Positions 11,314-24,537 of a DNA stretch of 64,000 nucleotides are shown piece after piece. Both the position numbers and the translations under genes were made by a program. The notes beneath the pieces were generated by a model. The model did not search any database, was not told the origin of the DNA, and worked only from the letters and a program-made list of their open reading frames with translations. The stretch is from assembly GCA_964057225.1 (NCBI GenBank), contig OZ059900.1:8752501-8816500 (forward strand), given 5' to 3'. The first letter of the stretch is position 1, and every line of letters starts with the position of its first letter. This DNA is from Auanema rhodensis. Taxonomy: Eukaryota > Nematoda > Chromadorea > Rhabditida > Rhabditidae.

Positions 11314-14097
11314 CTATATGAACATTCAATGACGGTATTTCATACATTTAGTCGTTTTAGAAGAAAAAAATATGCTTAAGATCAAAAGTTTGACTGATTT
11401 TGCCAAAATGCCCTTCAATCCCCAAAAAACCAATAATTCTTGATATTTTCGGTCCTTTTTGACCAAAGTGGTTAAAATTGGACATATATATGTGAAAATA
11501 GTCGAAGTTTATGAATCCTGAATTTCAAATCCATATCTCAAAGGGTCTGATCAAAACATACAGTTTTCACATGTTTTGTACCCAAAATCGTTGAATATAT
11601 GGCGTTTTGAGCATAAAAAGGCCCATATTTCAATCAGTTTTGATATTCGTGCAAAATACACCTATATGAACATTTTTTGACAGTATTTCATACATTTAGT
11701 CGTTTTAGAAGAAAAAAATATGCTTAAGATCAAAAGGTTGACTGATTTTGCCAAAATGCCCTTCAATCCCCAAAAAACCAATAATTCTTGATATTTTCGG
11801 TCCTTTTTGACCAAAGTGGTTAAAATTGGACATATATATGTAAAAATAGTCAAAGTTTATGAATCCTGAATTTCAAATCCATATCTCAAAGGGTCTGATC
11901 AAAACATACAGTTTTCACATGTTTTGTACCCAAAATCGTTGAATATATGGCGTTTTGAGCATAAAAAGGCCCATATTTCAATCAGTTTTGATATTCGTGC
12001 AAAATACACCTATATGAACATTCTATGACAGTATTTCATACATTTAGTCGTTTTAGAAGAAAAAAATATGCTTAAGATCAAAAGTTTGACTGATTTAGCC
12101 AAAATGTCCTTCAAACCCCAAAAAACCAATAATTCTTGATATTTTCGGTCCTTTTTGACCAAAGTGGTTAAAATTGAACATATATATGTGAAAATAGTCA
12201 AAGTTTATGAATCCTGAATTTCAAATCCATATCTCAAAGGGTCTGATCAAAACATACAGTTTTCACATGTTTTGTACCCAAAATCGTTGAATATATGGCG
12301 TTTTGAGCATAAAAAGGCCCATATTTCAATCAGTTTTGATATTCGTGCAAAATACACCTATATGAACATTCTATGACAGTATTTCATACATTTAGTCGTT
12401 TTAGAAGAAAAAAATATGCTTAAGATCAAAAGTTTGACTGATTTAGCCAAAATGTCCTTCAAACCCCAAAAAACCAATAATTCTTGATATTTTCGGTCCT
12501 TTTTGACCAAAGTGGTTAAAATTGAACATATATATGTGAAAATAGTCAAAGTTTATGAATCCTGAATTTCAAATCCATATCTCAAAGGGTCTGATCAAAA
12601 CATACAGTTTTCACATGTTTTGTACCCAAAATCGTTGAATATATGGCGTTTTGAGCATAAAAAGGCCCATATTTCAATCAGTTTTGATATTCGTGCAAAA
12701 TACACCTATATGAACATTCAATGACGGTATTTCATACATTTAGTCGTTTTAGAAGAAAAAAATATGCTTAAGATCAAAAGTTTGACTGATTTTGCCAAAA
12801 TGCCCTTCAATCCCCAAAAAACCATAAATTCTTGATATTTTCGGTCCTTTTTGACCAAAGTGGTTAAAATTGGACATATATATGTGAAAATAGTCGAAGT
12901 TTATGAATCCTGAATTTCAAATCCATATCTCAAAGGGTCTGATCAAAACATACAGTTTTCACATGTTTTGTACCCAAAATCGTTGAATATATGGCGTTTT
13001 GAGCATAAAAAGGCCCATATTTCAATCAGTTTTGATATTCGTGCAAAATACACCTATATGAACATTTTTTGACAGTATTTCATACATTTAGTCGTTTTAG
13101 AAGAAAAAAATATGCTTAAGATCAAAAGGTTGACTGATTTTGCCAAAATGCCCTTCAATCCCCAAAAAACCAATAATTCTTGATATTTTCGGTCCTTTTT
13201 GACCAAAGTGGTTAAAATTGGACATATATATGTAAAAATAGTCAAAGTTTATGAATCCTGAATTTCAAATCCATATCTCAAAGGGTCTGATCAAAACATA
13301 CAGTTTTCACATGTTTTGTACCCAAAATCGTTGAATATATGGCGTTTTGAGCATAAAAAGGCCCATATTTCAATCAGTTTTGATATTCGTGCAAAATACA
13401 CCTATATGAACATTCTATGACAGTATTTCATACATTTAGTCGTTTTAGAAGAAAAAAATATGCTTAAGATCAAAAGTTTGACTGATTTAGCCAAAATGTC
13501 CTTCAAACCCCAAAAAACCAATAATTCTTGATATTTTCGGTCCTTTTTGACCAAAGTGGTTAAAATTGAACATATATATGTGAAAATAGTCAAAGTTTAT
13601 GAATCCTGAATTTCAAATCCATATCTCAAAGGGTCTGATCAAAACATACAGTTTTCACATGTTTTGTACCCAAAATCGTTGAATATATGGCGTTTTGAGC
13701 ATAAAAAGGCCCATATTTCAATCAGTTTTGATATTCGTGCAAAATACACCTATATGAACATTCTATGACAGTATTTCATACATTTAGTCGTTTTAGAAGA
13801 AAAAAATATGCTTAAGATCAAAAGTTTGACTGATTTAGCCAAAATGTCCTTCAAACCCCAAAAAACCAATAATTCTTGATATTTTCGGTCCTTTTTGACC
13901 AAAGTGGTTAAAATTGAACATATATATGTGAAAATAGTCAAAGTTTATGAATCCTGAATTTCAAATCCATATCTCAAAGGGTCTGATCAAAACATACAGT
14001 TTTCACATGTTTTGTACCCAAAATCGTTGAATATATGGCGTTTTGAGCATAAAAAGGCCCATATTTCAATCAGTTTTGATATTCGTGCAAAATACAC
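11314..14097. repeat. 4-monomer higher-order repeat (1392 bp), two tandem copies
   Basis: The order is a CAATGACGG unit, a TTTTTTGACAG + GATCAAAAGG unit, and two successive TTAGCC/TGTCC units. It runs at 11314, 11662, 12010 and 12358, and repeats at 12706, 13054, 13402 and 13750. One private change is seen in the second copy (ACCATAAATTC near 12823). The two TTAGCC/TGTCC units look like a local monomer doublet within each HOR copy. At 14098 a CTTTGACAG/TTTTTAACC unit breaks the pattern. Confidence 0.85.
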
Positions 14098-15489
14098 CTA
14101 TATGAACATTCTTTGACAGTATTTCATACATTTAGTCGTTTTAGAAGAAAAAAATATGCTTAAGATCAAAAGTTTGACTGATTTTGCCAAAATGCCCTTC
14201 AAACCCCAAAAAACCAATAATTCTTGATATTTTCGGTCCTTTTTAACCAAAGTGGTTAAAATTGGACATATATATGTAAAAATAGTCGAAGTTTATGAAT
14301 CCTGAATTTCAAATCCATATCTCAAAGGGTCTGATCAAAACATACAGTTTTCACATGTTTTGTACCCAAAATCGTTGAATATATGGCGTTTTGAGCATAA
14401 AAAGGCCCATATTTCAATCAGTTTTGATATTCGTGCAAAATACACCTATATGAACATTCTATGACAGTATTTCATACATTTAGTCGTTTTAGAAGAAAAA
14501 AATATGCTTAAGATCAAAAGTTTGACTGATTTTGCCAAAATGCCCTTCAATCCCCAAAAAACCAATAATTCTTGATATTTTCGGTCCTTTTTGACCAAAG
14601 TGGTTAAAAATGAACATATATCTGTGAAAATAGTCAAAGTTTATAAATCCTGAATTTCAAATCCATATCTCAAAGGGTCTGAACAAAACATACAGTTTTC
14701 ACATGTTTTGTACCCAAAATCGTTGAATATATGGCGTTTTGAGCATAAAAAGGCCCATATTTCAATCAGTTTTGATATTCGTGCAAAATACACTTATATC
14801 AACATTCTATGACAGTATTCCATACATTTAGTCGTTTTAGAAGAAAAAAATATGCTTAAGATCAAAAGTTTGACTGATTTAGCCAAAATGCCCTTCAAAC
14901 CCCAAAAAACTAATAATTCTTGATATTTTCGGTCCTTTTCGACCAAAGTGGTTAGAATTGGACATATATATGTAGAAATAGTCGAAGTTTATGAATCCTG
15001 AATTTCAAATCCATATCTCAAAGGGTCTGATCAAAACATACAGTTTTCACATGTTTTGTACCCAAAATCGTTGAATATATGGCGTTTTGAGCATAAAAAG
15101 GCCCATATTTCAATCAGTTTTGATATTCGTGCAAAATACACCTATATGAACATTTTTTGACAGTATTTCATACATTTAGTCGTTTTAGAAGAAAAAAATA
15201 TGCTTAAGATCAAAAGTTTGACTGATTTTGCCAAAATGCCCTTCAAACCCCAAAAAACCAATAATTCTTGATATTTTCGGTCCTTTTTGACCAAAGTGGT
15301 TAAAATTGGACATATATATGTGAAAATAGTCGAAGTTTATGAATCCTGAATTTCAAATCCATATCTCAAAGGGTCTGATCAAAACATACAGTTTTCACAT
15401 GTTTTGTACCCAAAATCGTTGAATATATGGCGTTTTGAGCATAAAAAGGCCCATATTTCAATCAGTTTTGATATTCGTGCAAAATACAC

Positions 15490-18400
15490 CTATATGAACA
15501 TTCAATGACGGTATTTCATACATTTAGTCGTTTTAGAAGAAAAAAATATGCTTAAGATCAAAAGTTTGACTGATTTTGCCAAAATGCCCTTCAATCCCCA
15601 AAAAACCAATAATTCTTGATATTTTCGGTCCTTTTTGACCAAAGTGGTTAAAATTGGACATATATATGTGAAAATAGTCGAAGTTTATGAATCCTGAATT
15701 TCAAATCCATATCTCAAAGGGTCTGATCAAAACATACAGTTTTCACATGTTTTGTACCCAAAATCGTTGAATATATGGCGTTTTGAGCATAAAAAGGCCC
15801 ATATTTCAATCAGTTTTGATATTCGTGCAAAATACACCTATATGAACATTCTATGACAGTATTTCATACATTTAGTCGTTTTAGAAGAAAAAAATATGCT
15901 TAAGATCCAAAGGTTGACTGATTTTGCCAAAATGCCCTTCAATCCCCAAAAAACCAACAATTCTTGATATTTTCGGTCCTTTTTGACCAAAGTGGTTAAA
16001 ATTGGACATATATATGTAAAAATAGTCAAAGTTTATGAATCCTGAATTTCAAATCCATATCTCAAAGGGTCTGATCAAAACATACAGTTTTCACATGTTT
16101 TGTACCCAAAATCGTTGAATATATGGCGTTTTGAGCATAAAAAGGCCCATATTTCAATCAGTTTTGATATTCGTGCAAAATACACCTATATGAACATTCT
16201 ATGACAGTATTTCATACATTTAGTCGTTTTAGAAGAAAAAAATATGCTTAAGATCAAAAGTTTGACTGATTTAGCCAAAATGTCATTCAAACCCCAAAAA
16301 ACCAATAATTCTTGATATTTTCGGTCCTTTTTGACCAAAGTGGTTAAAATTGAACATATATATGTGAAAATAGTCAAAGTTTATGAATCCTGAATTTCAA
16401 ATCCATATCTCAAAGGGTCTGATCAAAACATACAGTTTTCACATGTTTTGTACCCAAAATCGTTGAATATATGGCGTTTTGAGCATAAAAAGGCCCATAT
16501 TTCAATCAGTTTTGATATTCGTGCAAAATACACCTATATGAACATTCTTTGACAGTATTTCATACATTTAGTCGTTTTAGAAGAAAAAAATATGCTTAAG
16601 ATCAAAAGTTTGACTGATTTTGCCAAAATGCCCTTCAAACCCCAAAAAACCAATAATTCTTGATATTTTCGGTCCTTTTTAACCAAAGTGGTTAAAATTG
16701 GACATATATATGTAAAATTAGTCAAAGTTTATGAATCCTGAATTTCAAATCCATATCTCAAAGGGTCTGATCAAAACATACAGTTTTCACATGTTTTGTA
16801 CCCAAAATCGTTGAATATATGGCGTTTTGAGCATAAAAAGGCCCATATTTCAATCAGTTTTGATATTCGTGCAAAATACACCTATATGAACATTCAATGA
16901 CGGTATTTCATACATTTAGTCGTTTTAGAAGAAAAAAATATGCTTAAGATCAAAAGTTTGACTGATTTTGCCAAAATGCCCTTCAATCCCCAAAAAACCA
17001 ATAATTCTTGATATTTTCGGTCCTTTTTGACCAAAGTGGTTAAAATTGGACATATATATGTGAAAATAGTCGAAGTTTATGAATCCTGAATTTCAAATCC
17101 ATATCTCAAAGGGTCTGATCAAAACATACAGTTTTCACATGTTTTGTACCCAAAATCGTTGAATATATGGCGTTTTGAGCATAAAAAGGCCCATATTTCA
17201 ATCAGTTTTGATATTCGTGCAAAATACACCTATATGAACATTCTATGACAGTATTTCATACATTTAGTCGTTTTAGAAGAAAAAAATATGCTTAAGATCC
17301 AAAGGTTGACTGATTTTGCCAAAATGCCCTTCAATCCCCAAAAAACCAACAATTCTTGATATTTTCGGTCCTTTTTGACCAAAGTGGTTAAAATTGGACA
17401 TATATATGTAAAAATAGTCAAAGTTTATGAATCCTGAATTTCAAATCCATATCTCAAAGGGTCTGATCAAAACATACAGTTTTCACATGTTTTGTACCCA
17501 AAATCGTTGAATATATGGCGTTTTGAGCATAAAAAGGCCCATATTTCAATCAGTTTTGATATTCGTGCAAAATACACCTATATGAACATTCTATGACAGT
17601 ATTTCATACATTTAGTCGTTTTAGAAGAAAAAAATATGCTTAAGATCAAAAGTTTGACTGATTTAGCCAAAATGTCCTTCAAACCCCAAAAAACCAATAA
17701 TTCTTGATATTTTCGGTCCTTTTTGACCAAAGTGGTTAAAATTGAACATATATATGTGAAAATAGTCAAAGTTTATGAATCCTGAATTTCAAATCCATAT
17801 CTCAAAGGGTCTGATCAAAACATACAGTTTTCACATGTTTTGTACCCAAAATCGTTGAATATATGGCGTTTTGAGCATAAAAAGGCCCATATTTCAATCA
17901 GTTTTGATATTCGTGCAAAATACACCTATATGAACATTCTATGACAGTATTTCATACATTTAGTCGTTTTAGAAGAAAAAAATATGCTTAAGATCCAAAG
18001 GTTGACTGATTTTGCCAAAATGCCCTTCAATCCCCAAAAAACCAACAATTCTTGATATTTTCGGTCCTTTTTGACCAAAGTGGTTAAAATTGGACATATA
18101 TATGTAAAAATAGTCAAAGTTTATGAATCCTGAATTTCAAATCCATATCTCAAAGGGTCTGATCAAAACATACAGTTTTCACATGTTTTGTACCCAAAAT
18201 CGTTGAATATATGGCGTTTTGAGCATAAAAAGGCCCATATTTCAATCAGTTTTGATATTCGTGCAAAATACACCTATATGAACATTCTATGACAGTATTT
18301 CATACATTTAGTCGTTTTAGAAGAAAAAAATATGCTTAAGATCAAAAGTTTGACTGATTTAGCCAAAATGTCCTTCAAACCCCAAAAAACCAATAATTCT

Positions 18401-18969
18401 TGATATTTTCGGTCCTTTTTGACCAAAGTGGTTAAAATTGAACATATATATGTGAAAATAGTCAAAGTTTATGAATCCTGAATTTCAAATCCATATCTCA
18501 AAGGGTCTGATCAAAACATACAGTTTTCACATGTTTTGTACCCAAAATCGTTGAATATATGGCGTTTTGAGCATAAAAAGGCCCATATTTCAATCAGTTT
18601 TGATATTCGTGCAAAATACACCTATATGAACATTCTTTGACAGTATTTCATACATTTAGTCGTTTTAGAAGAAAAAAATATGCTTAAGATCAAAAGTTTG
18701 ACTGATTTTGCCAAAATGCCCTTCAAACCCCAAAAAACCAATAATTCTTGATATTTTCGGTCCTTTTTAACCAAAGTGGTTAAAATTGGACATATATATG
18801 TAAAAATAGTCGAAGTTTATGAATCCTGAATTTCAAATCCATATCTCAAAGGGTCTGATCAAAACATACAGTTTTCACATGTTTTGTACCCAAAATCGTT
18901 GAATATATGGCGTTTTGAGCATAAAAAGGCCCATATTTCAATCAGTTTTGATATTCGTGCAAAATACAC
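15490..18969. repeat. 4-monomer HOR followed by its 6-monomer expanded version
   Basis: The first copy (15490-16881) is CAATGACGG, GATCCAAAGG+CAACAATTC, TTAGCC/TGTCC and TTTTTAACC. The second copy (16882-18969) has the same start and end types, but the middle pair is present twice: GATCCAAAGG units at 17230 and 17926, TTAGCC/TGTCC units at 17578 and 18274. The extra 696 bp is a tandem two-monomer duplication inside one HOR copy. Private changes include TGTCATTC near 16283 and AAAATTAGTC near 16716 in the first copy. Confidence 0.85.
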
Positions 18970-19665
18970 CTATATGAACATTCTATGACAGTATTTCATA
19001 CATTTAGTCGTTTTAGAAGAAAAAAATATGCTTAAGATCAAAAGTTTGACTGATTTAGCCAAAATGTCCTTCAAACCCCAAAAAACTAATAATTCTTGAT
19101 ATTTTCGGTCCTTTTCGACCAAAGTGGTTAGAATTGGACATATATATGTAGAAATAGTCGAAGTTTATGAATCCTGAATTTCAAATCCATATCTCAAAGG
19201 GTCTGATCAAAACATACAGTTTTCACATGTTTTGTACCCAAAATCGTTGAATATATGGCGTTTTGAGCATAAAAAGGCCCATATTTCAATCAGTTTTGAT
19301 ATTCGTGCAAAATACACCTATATGAACATTCAATGACGGTATTTCATACATTTAGTCGTTTTAGAAGAAAAAAATATGCTTAAGATCAAAAGTTTGACTG
19401 ATTTAGCCAAAATGTCCTTCAAACCCCAAAAAACCAATAATTCTTGATATTTTCGGTCCTTTTTGACCAAAGTGGTTAAAAATGAACATATATCTGTGAA
19501 AATAGTCAAAGTTTATAAATCCTGAATTTCAAATCCATATCTCAAAGGGTCTGAACAAAACATACAGTTTTCACATGTTTTGTACCCAAAATCGTTGAAT
19601 ATATGGCGTTTTGAGCATAAAAAGGCCCATATTTCAATCAGTTTTGATATTCGTGCAAAATACAC

Positions 19666-20709
19666 TTATATCAACATTCTATGACAGTATTCCATACATT
19701 TAGTCGTTTTAGAAGAAAAAAATATGCTTAAGATCAAAAGTTTGACTGATTTAGCCAAAATGCCCTTCAAACCCCAAAAAACTAATAATTCTTGATATTT
19801 TCGGTCCTTTTCGACCAAAGTGGTTAGAATTGGACATATATATGTAGAAATAGTCGAAGTTTATGAGTCCTGAATTTCAAATCCATATCTCAAAGGGTCT
19901 GATCAAAACATACAGTTTTCACATGTTTTGTACCCAAAATCGTTGAATATATGGCGTTTTGAGCATAAAAAGGCCCATATTTCAATCAGTTTTGATATTC
20001 GTGCAAAATACACCTATATGAACATTCAATGACGGTATTTCATACATTTAGTCGTTTTAGAAGAAAAAAATATGCTTAAGATCAAAAGTTTGACTGATTT
20101 TGCCAAAATGCCCTTCAATCCCCAAAAAACCAATAATTCTTGATATTTTCGGTCCTTTTTGACCAAAGTGGTTAAAATTGGACATATATATGTGAAAATA
20201 GTCGAAGTTTATGAATCCTGAATTTCAAATCCATATCTCAAAGGGTCTGATCAAAACATACAGTTTTCACATGTTTTGTACCCAAAATCGTTGAATATAT
20301 GGCGTTTTGAGCATAAAAAGGCCCATATTTCAATCAGTTTTGATATTCGTGCAAAATACACCTATATGAACATTTTTTGACAGTATTTCATACATTTAGT
20401 CGTTTTAGAAGAAAAAAATATGCTTAAGATCAAAAGTTTGACTGATTTTGCCAAAATGCCCTTCAAACCCCAAAAAACCAATAATTCTTGATATTTTCGG
20501 TCCTTTTTAACCAAAGTGGTTAAAATTGGACATATACATGTAAAAATAGTCGAAGTTTATGAATCCTGAATTTCAAATCCATATCTCAAAGGGTCTGATC
20601 AAAACATACAGTTTTCACATGTTTTGTACCCAAAATCGTTGAATATATGGCGTTTTGAGCATAAAAAGGCCCATATTTCAATCAGTTTTGATATTCGTGC
20701 AAAATACAC
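19666..20709. repeat. 3-monomer segment repeated at 22798-23841 (offset 3132 bp)
   Basis: The order is: an ACTAATAATTC/TTTTCGACC/GGTTAGAATTGG unit; a CAATGACGG unit; a TTTTTTGACAG/TTTTTAACC unit carrying CATATACATGTA. It is found at 19666, 20014 and 20362, and again at 22798, 23146 and 23494, nine monomers apart. The ACTAAT-type unit is preceded by an AAAAATGAACATATATCTGTG unit at 14446, 19318 and 21058, but not at 22450. The blocks have therefore been recombined. Confidence 0.8.
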
Positions 20710-22797
20710 CTATATGAACATTCTATGACAGTATTTCATACATTTAGTCGTTTTAGAAGAAAAAAATATGCTTAAGATCAAAAGTTTAACTGATTTTGCC
20801 AAAATGCCCTTCAATCCCCAAAAAACCAATAATTCTTGATATTTTCGGTCCTTTTTGACCAAAGTGGTTGAAATTGGACATTTATATGTAAAAATAGTCA
20901 AAATTTATGAATCCTGAATTTCAAATCCATATCTCAAAGGGTCTGATCAAAACATACAGTTTTCACATGTTTTGTACCCAAAATCGTTGAATATATGGCG
21001 TTTTGAGCATAAAAAGGCCCATATTTCAATCAGTTTTGATATTCGTGCAAAATACACCTATATGAACATTCTATGACAGTATTTCATACATTTAGTCGTT
21101 TTAGAAGAAAAAAATATGCTTAAGATCAAAAGTTTGACTGATTTAGCCAAAATGTCCTTCAAACCCCAAAAAACCAATAATTCTTGATATTTTCGGTCCT
21201 TTTTGACCAAAGTGGTTAAAAATGAACATATATCTGTGAAAATAGTCAAAGTTTATAAATCCTGAATTTCAAATCCATATCTCAAAGGGTCTGAACAAAA
21301 CATACAGTTTTCACATGTTTTGTACCCAAAATCGTTGAATATATGGCGTTTTGAGCATAAAAAGGCCCATATTTCAATCAGTTTTGATATTCGTGCAAAA
21401 TACACTTATATCAACATTCTATGACAGTATTCCATACATTTAGTCGTTTTAGAAGAAAAAAATATGCTTAAGATCAAAAGTTTGACTGATTTAGCCAAAA
21501 TGCCCTTCAAACCCCAAAAAACTAATAATTCTTGATATTTTCGGTCCTTTTCGACCAAAGTGGTTAGAATTGGACATATATATGTAGAAATAGTCGAAGT
21601 TTATGAATCCTGAATTTCAAATCCATATCTCAAAGGGTCTGATCAAAACATACAGTTTTCACATGTTTTGTACCCAAAATCGTTGAATATATGGCGTTTT
21701 GAGCATAAAAAGGCCCATATTTCAATCAGTTTTGATATTCGTGCAAAATACACCTATATGAACATTTTTTGACAGTATTTCATACATTTAGTCGTTTTAG
21801 AAGAAAAAAATATGCTTAAGATCAAAAGTTTGACTGATTTAGCCAAAATGTCCTTCAAACCCCAAAAAACCAATAATTCTTGATATTTTCGGTCCTTTTT
21901 GACCAAAGTGGTTAAAATTGGACATATATATGTAAAAATAGTCGAAGTTTATGAATCCTGAAGTTCAAATCCATATCTCAAAGGGTCTGATCAAAACATA
22001 CAGTTTTCACATGTTTTGTACCCAAAATCGTTGAATATATGGCGTTTTGAGCATAAAAAGGCCCATATTTCAATCAGTTTAGATATTCGTGCAAAATACA
22101 CCTATATGAACATTTTTTGACAGTATTTCATACATTTAGTCGTTTTAGAAGAAAAAAATATGCTTAAGATCAAAAGTTTGACTGATTTAGCCAAAATGTC
22201 CTTCAAACCCCAAAAAACCAATAATTCTTGATATTTTCGGTCCTTTTTGACCAAAGTGGTTAAAATTGGACATATATATGTGAAAATAGTCGAAGTTTAT
22301 GAATCCTGAATTTCAAATCCATATCTCAAAGGGTCTGATCAAAACATACAGTTTTCACATGTTTTGTACCCAAAATCGTTGAATATATGGCGTTTTGAGC
22401 ATAAAAAGGCCCATATTTCAATCAGTTTTGATATTCGTGCAAAATACACCTATATGAACATTCTATGACAGTATTTCATACATTTAGTCGTTTTAGAAGA
22501 AAAAAATATGCTTAAGATCCAAAGGTTGACTGATTTTGCCAAAATGCCCTTCAATCCCCAAAAAACCAACAATTCTTGATATTTTCGGTCCTTTTTGACC
22601 AAAGTGGTTAAAATTGGACATATATATGTAAAAATAGTCAAAGTTTATGAATCCTCAATTTCAAATCCATATCTCAAAGGGTCTGATCAAAACATACAGT
22701 TTTCACATGTTTTGTACCCAAAATCGTTGAATATATGGCGTTTTGAGCATAAAAAGGCCCATATTTCAATCAGTTTTGATATTCGTGCAAAATACAC

Positions 22798-23841
22798 TTA
22801 TATCAACATTCTATGACAGTATTCCATACATTTAGTCGTTTTAGAAGAAAAAAATATGCTTAAGATCAAAAGTTTGACTGATTTAGCCAAAATGCCCTTC
22901 AAACCCCAAAAAACTAATAATTCTTGATATTTTCGGTCCTTTTCGACCAAAGTGGTTAGAATTGGACATATATATGTAGAAATAGTCGAAGTTTATGAAT
23001 CCTGAATTTCAAATCCATATCTCAAAGGGTCTGATCAAAACATACAGTTTTCACATGTTTTGTACCCAAAATCGTTGAATATATGGCGTTTTGAGCATAA
23101 AAAGGCCCATATTTCAATCAGTTTTGATATTCGTGCAAAATACACCTATATGAACATTCAATGACGGTATTTCATACATTTAGTCGTTTTAGAAGAAAAA
23201 AATATGCTTAAGATCAAAAGTTTGACTGATTTTGCCAAAATGCCCTTCAATCCCCAAAAAACCAATAATTCTTGATATTTTCGGTCCTTTTTGACCAAAG
23301 TGGTTAAAATTGGACATATATATGTGAAAATAGTCGAAGTTTATGAATCCTGAATTTCAAATCCATATCTCAAAGGGTCTGATCAAAACATACAGTTTTC
23401 ACATGTTTTGTACCCAAAATCGTTGAATATATGGCGTTTTGAGCATAAAAAGGCCCATATTTCAATCAGTTTTGATATTCGTGCAAAATACACCTATATG
23501 AACATTTTTTGACAGTATTTCATACATTTAGTCGTTTTAGAAGAAAAAAATATGCTTAAGATCAAAAGTTTGACTGATTTTGCCAAAATGCCCTTCAAAC
23601 CCCAAAAAACCAATAATTCTTGATATTTTCGGTCCTTTTTAACCAAAGTGGTTAAAATTGGACATATACATGTAAAAATAGTCGAAGTTTATGAATCCTG
23701 AATTTCAAATCCATATCTCAAAGGGTCTGATCAAAACATACAGTTTTCACATGTTTTGTACCCAAAATCGTTGAATATATGGCGTTTTGAGCATAAAAAG
23801 GCCCATATTTCAATCAGTTTTGATATTCGTGCAAAATACAC
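22798..23841. repeat. Second copy of the 19666-20709 segment
   Basis: It carries the same three unit types in the same order as 19666-20709. It is preceded here by a GATCCAAAGG unit (22450) that has a private TGA-to-TCA change (ATCCTCAATT near 22653). It is followed by plain GTGAAAATAGTCG units and the start of domain III. Confidence 0.8.
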
Positions 23842-24537
23842 CTATATGAACATTCTATGACAGTATTTCATACATTTAGTCGTTTTAGAAGAAAAAAATA
23901 TGCTTAAGATCAAAAGTTTGACTGATTTTGCCAAAATGCCCTTCAATCCCCAAAAAACCAATAATTCTTGATATTTTCGGTCCTTTTTGACCAAAGTGGT
24001 TAAAATTGGACATATATATGTGAAAATAGTCGAAGTTTATGAATCCTGAATTTCAAATCCATATCTCAAAGGGTCTGATCAAAACATACAGTTTTCACAT
24101 GTTTTGTACCCAAAATCGTTGAATATATGGCGTTTTGAGCATAAAAAGGCCCATATTTCAATCAGTTTTGATATTCGTGCAAAATACACCTATATGAACA
24201 TTTTTTGACAGTATTTCATACATTTAGTCGTTTTAGAAGAAAAAAATATGCTTAAGATCAAAAGTTTGACTGATTTTGCCAAAATGCCCTTCAAACCCCA
24301 AAAAACCAATAATTCTTGATATTTTCGGTCCTTTTTGACCAAAGTGGTTAAAATTGGACATATATATGTGAAAATAGTCGAAGTTTATGAATCCTGAATT
24401 TCAAATACATATCTCAAAGGGTCTGATCAAAACATACAGTTTTCACATGTTTTGTACCCAAAATCGTTGAATATATGGCGTTTTGAGCATAAAAAGGCCC
24501 ATATTTCAATCAGTTTCGATATTCGTGCAAAATACAC

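Noticed and set aside
22595-22816. Plus-strand frames of 71-73 codons (22595, 28163, 8444, 55418)
   Set aside because: Each appears in one monomer where a private substitution destroys a TGA (ATCCTCAATT, ATCCAGAATT, CTTTCACAG, CTATTACAG). Neighbouring copies are closed, so coding use is not supported.
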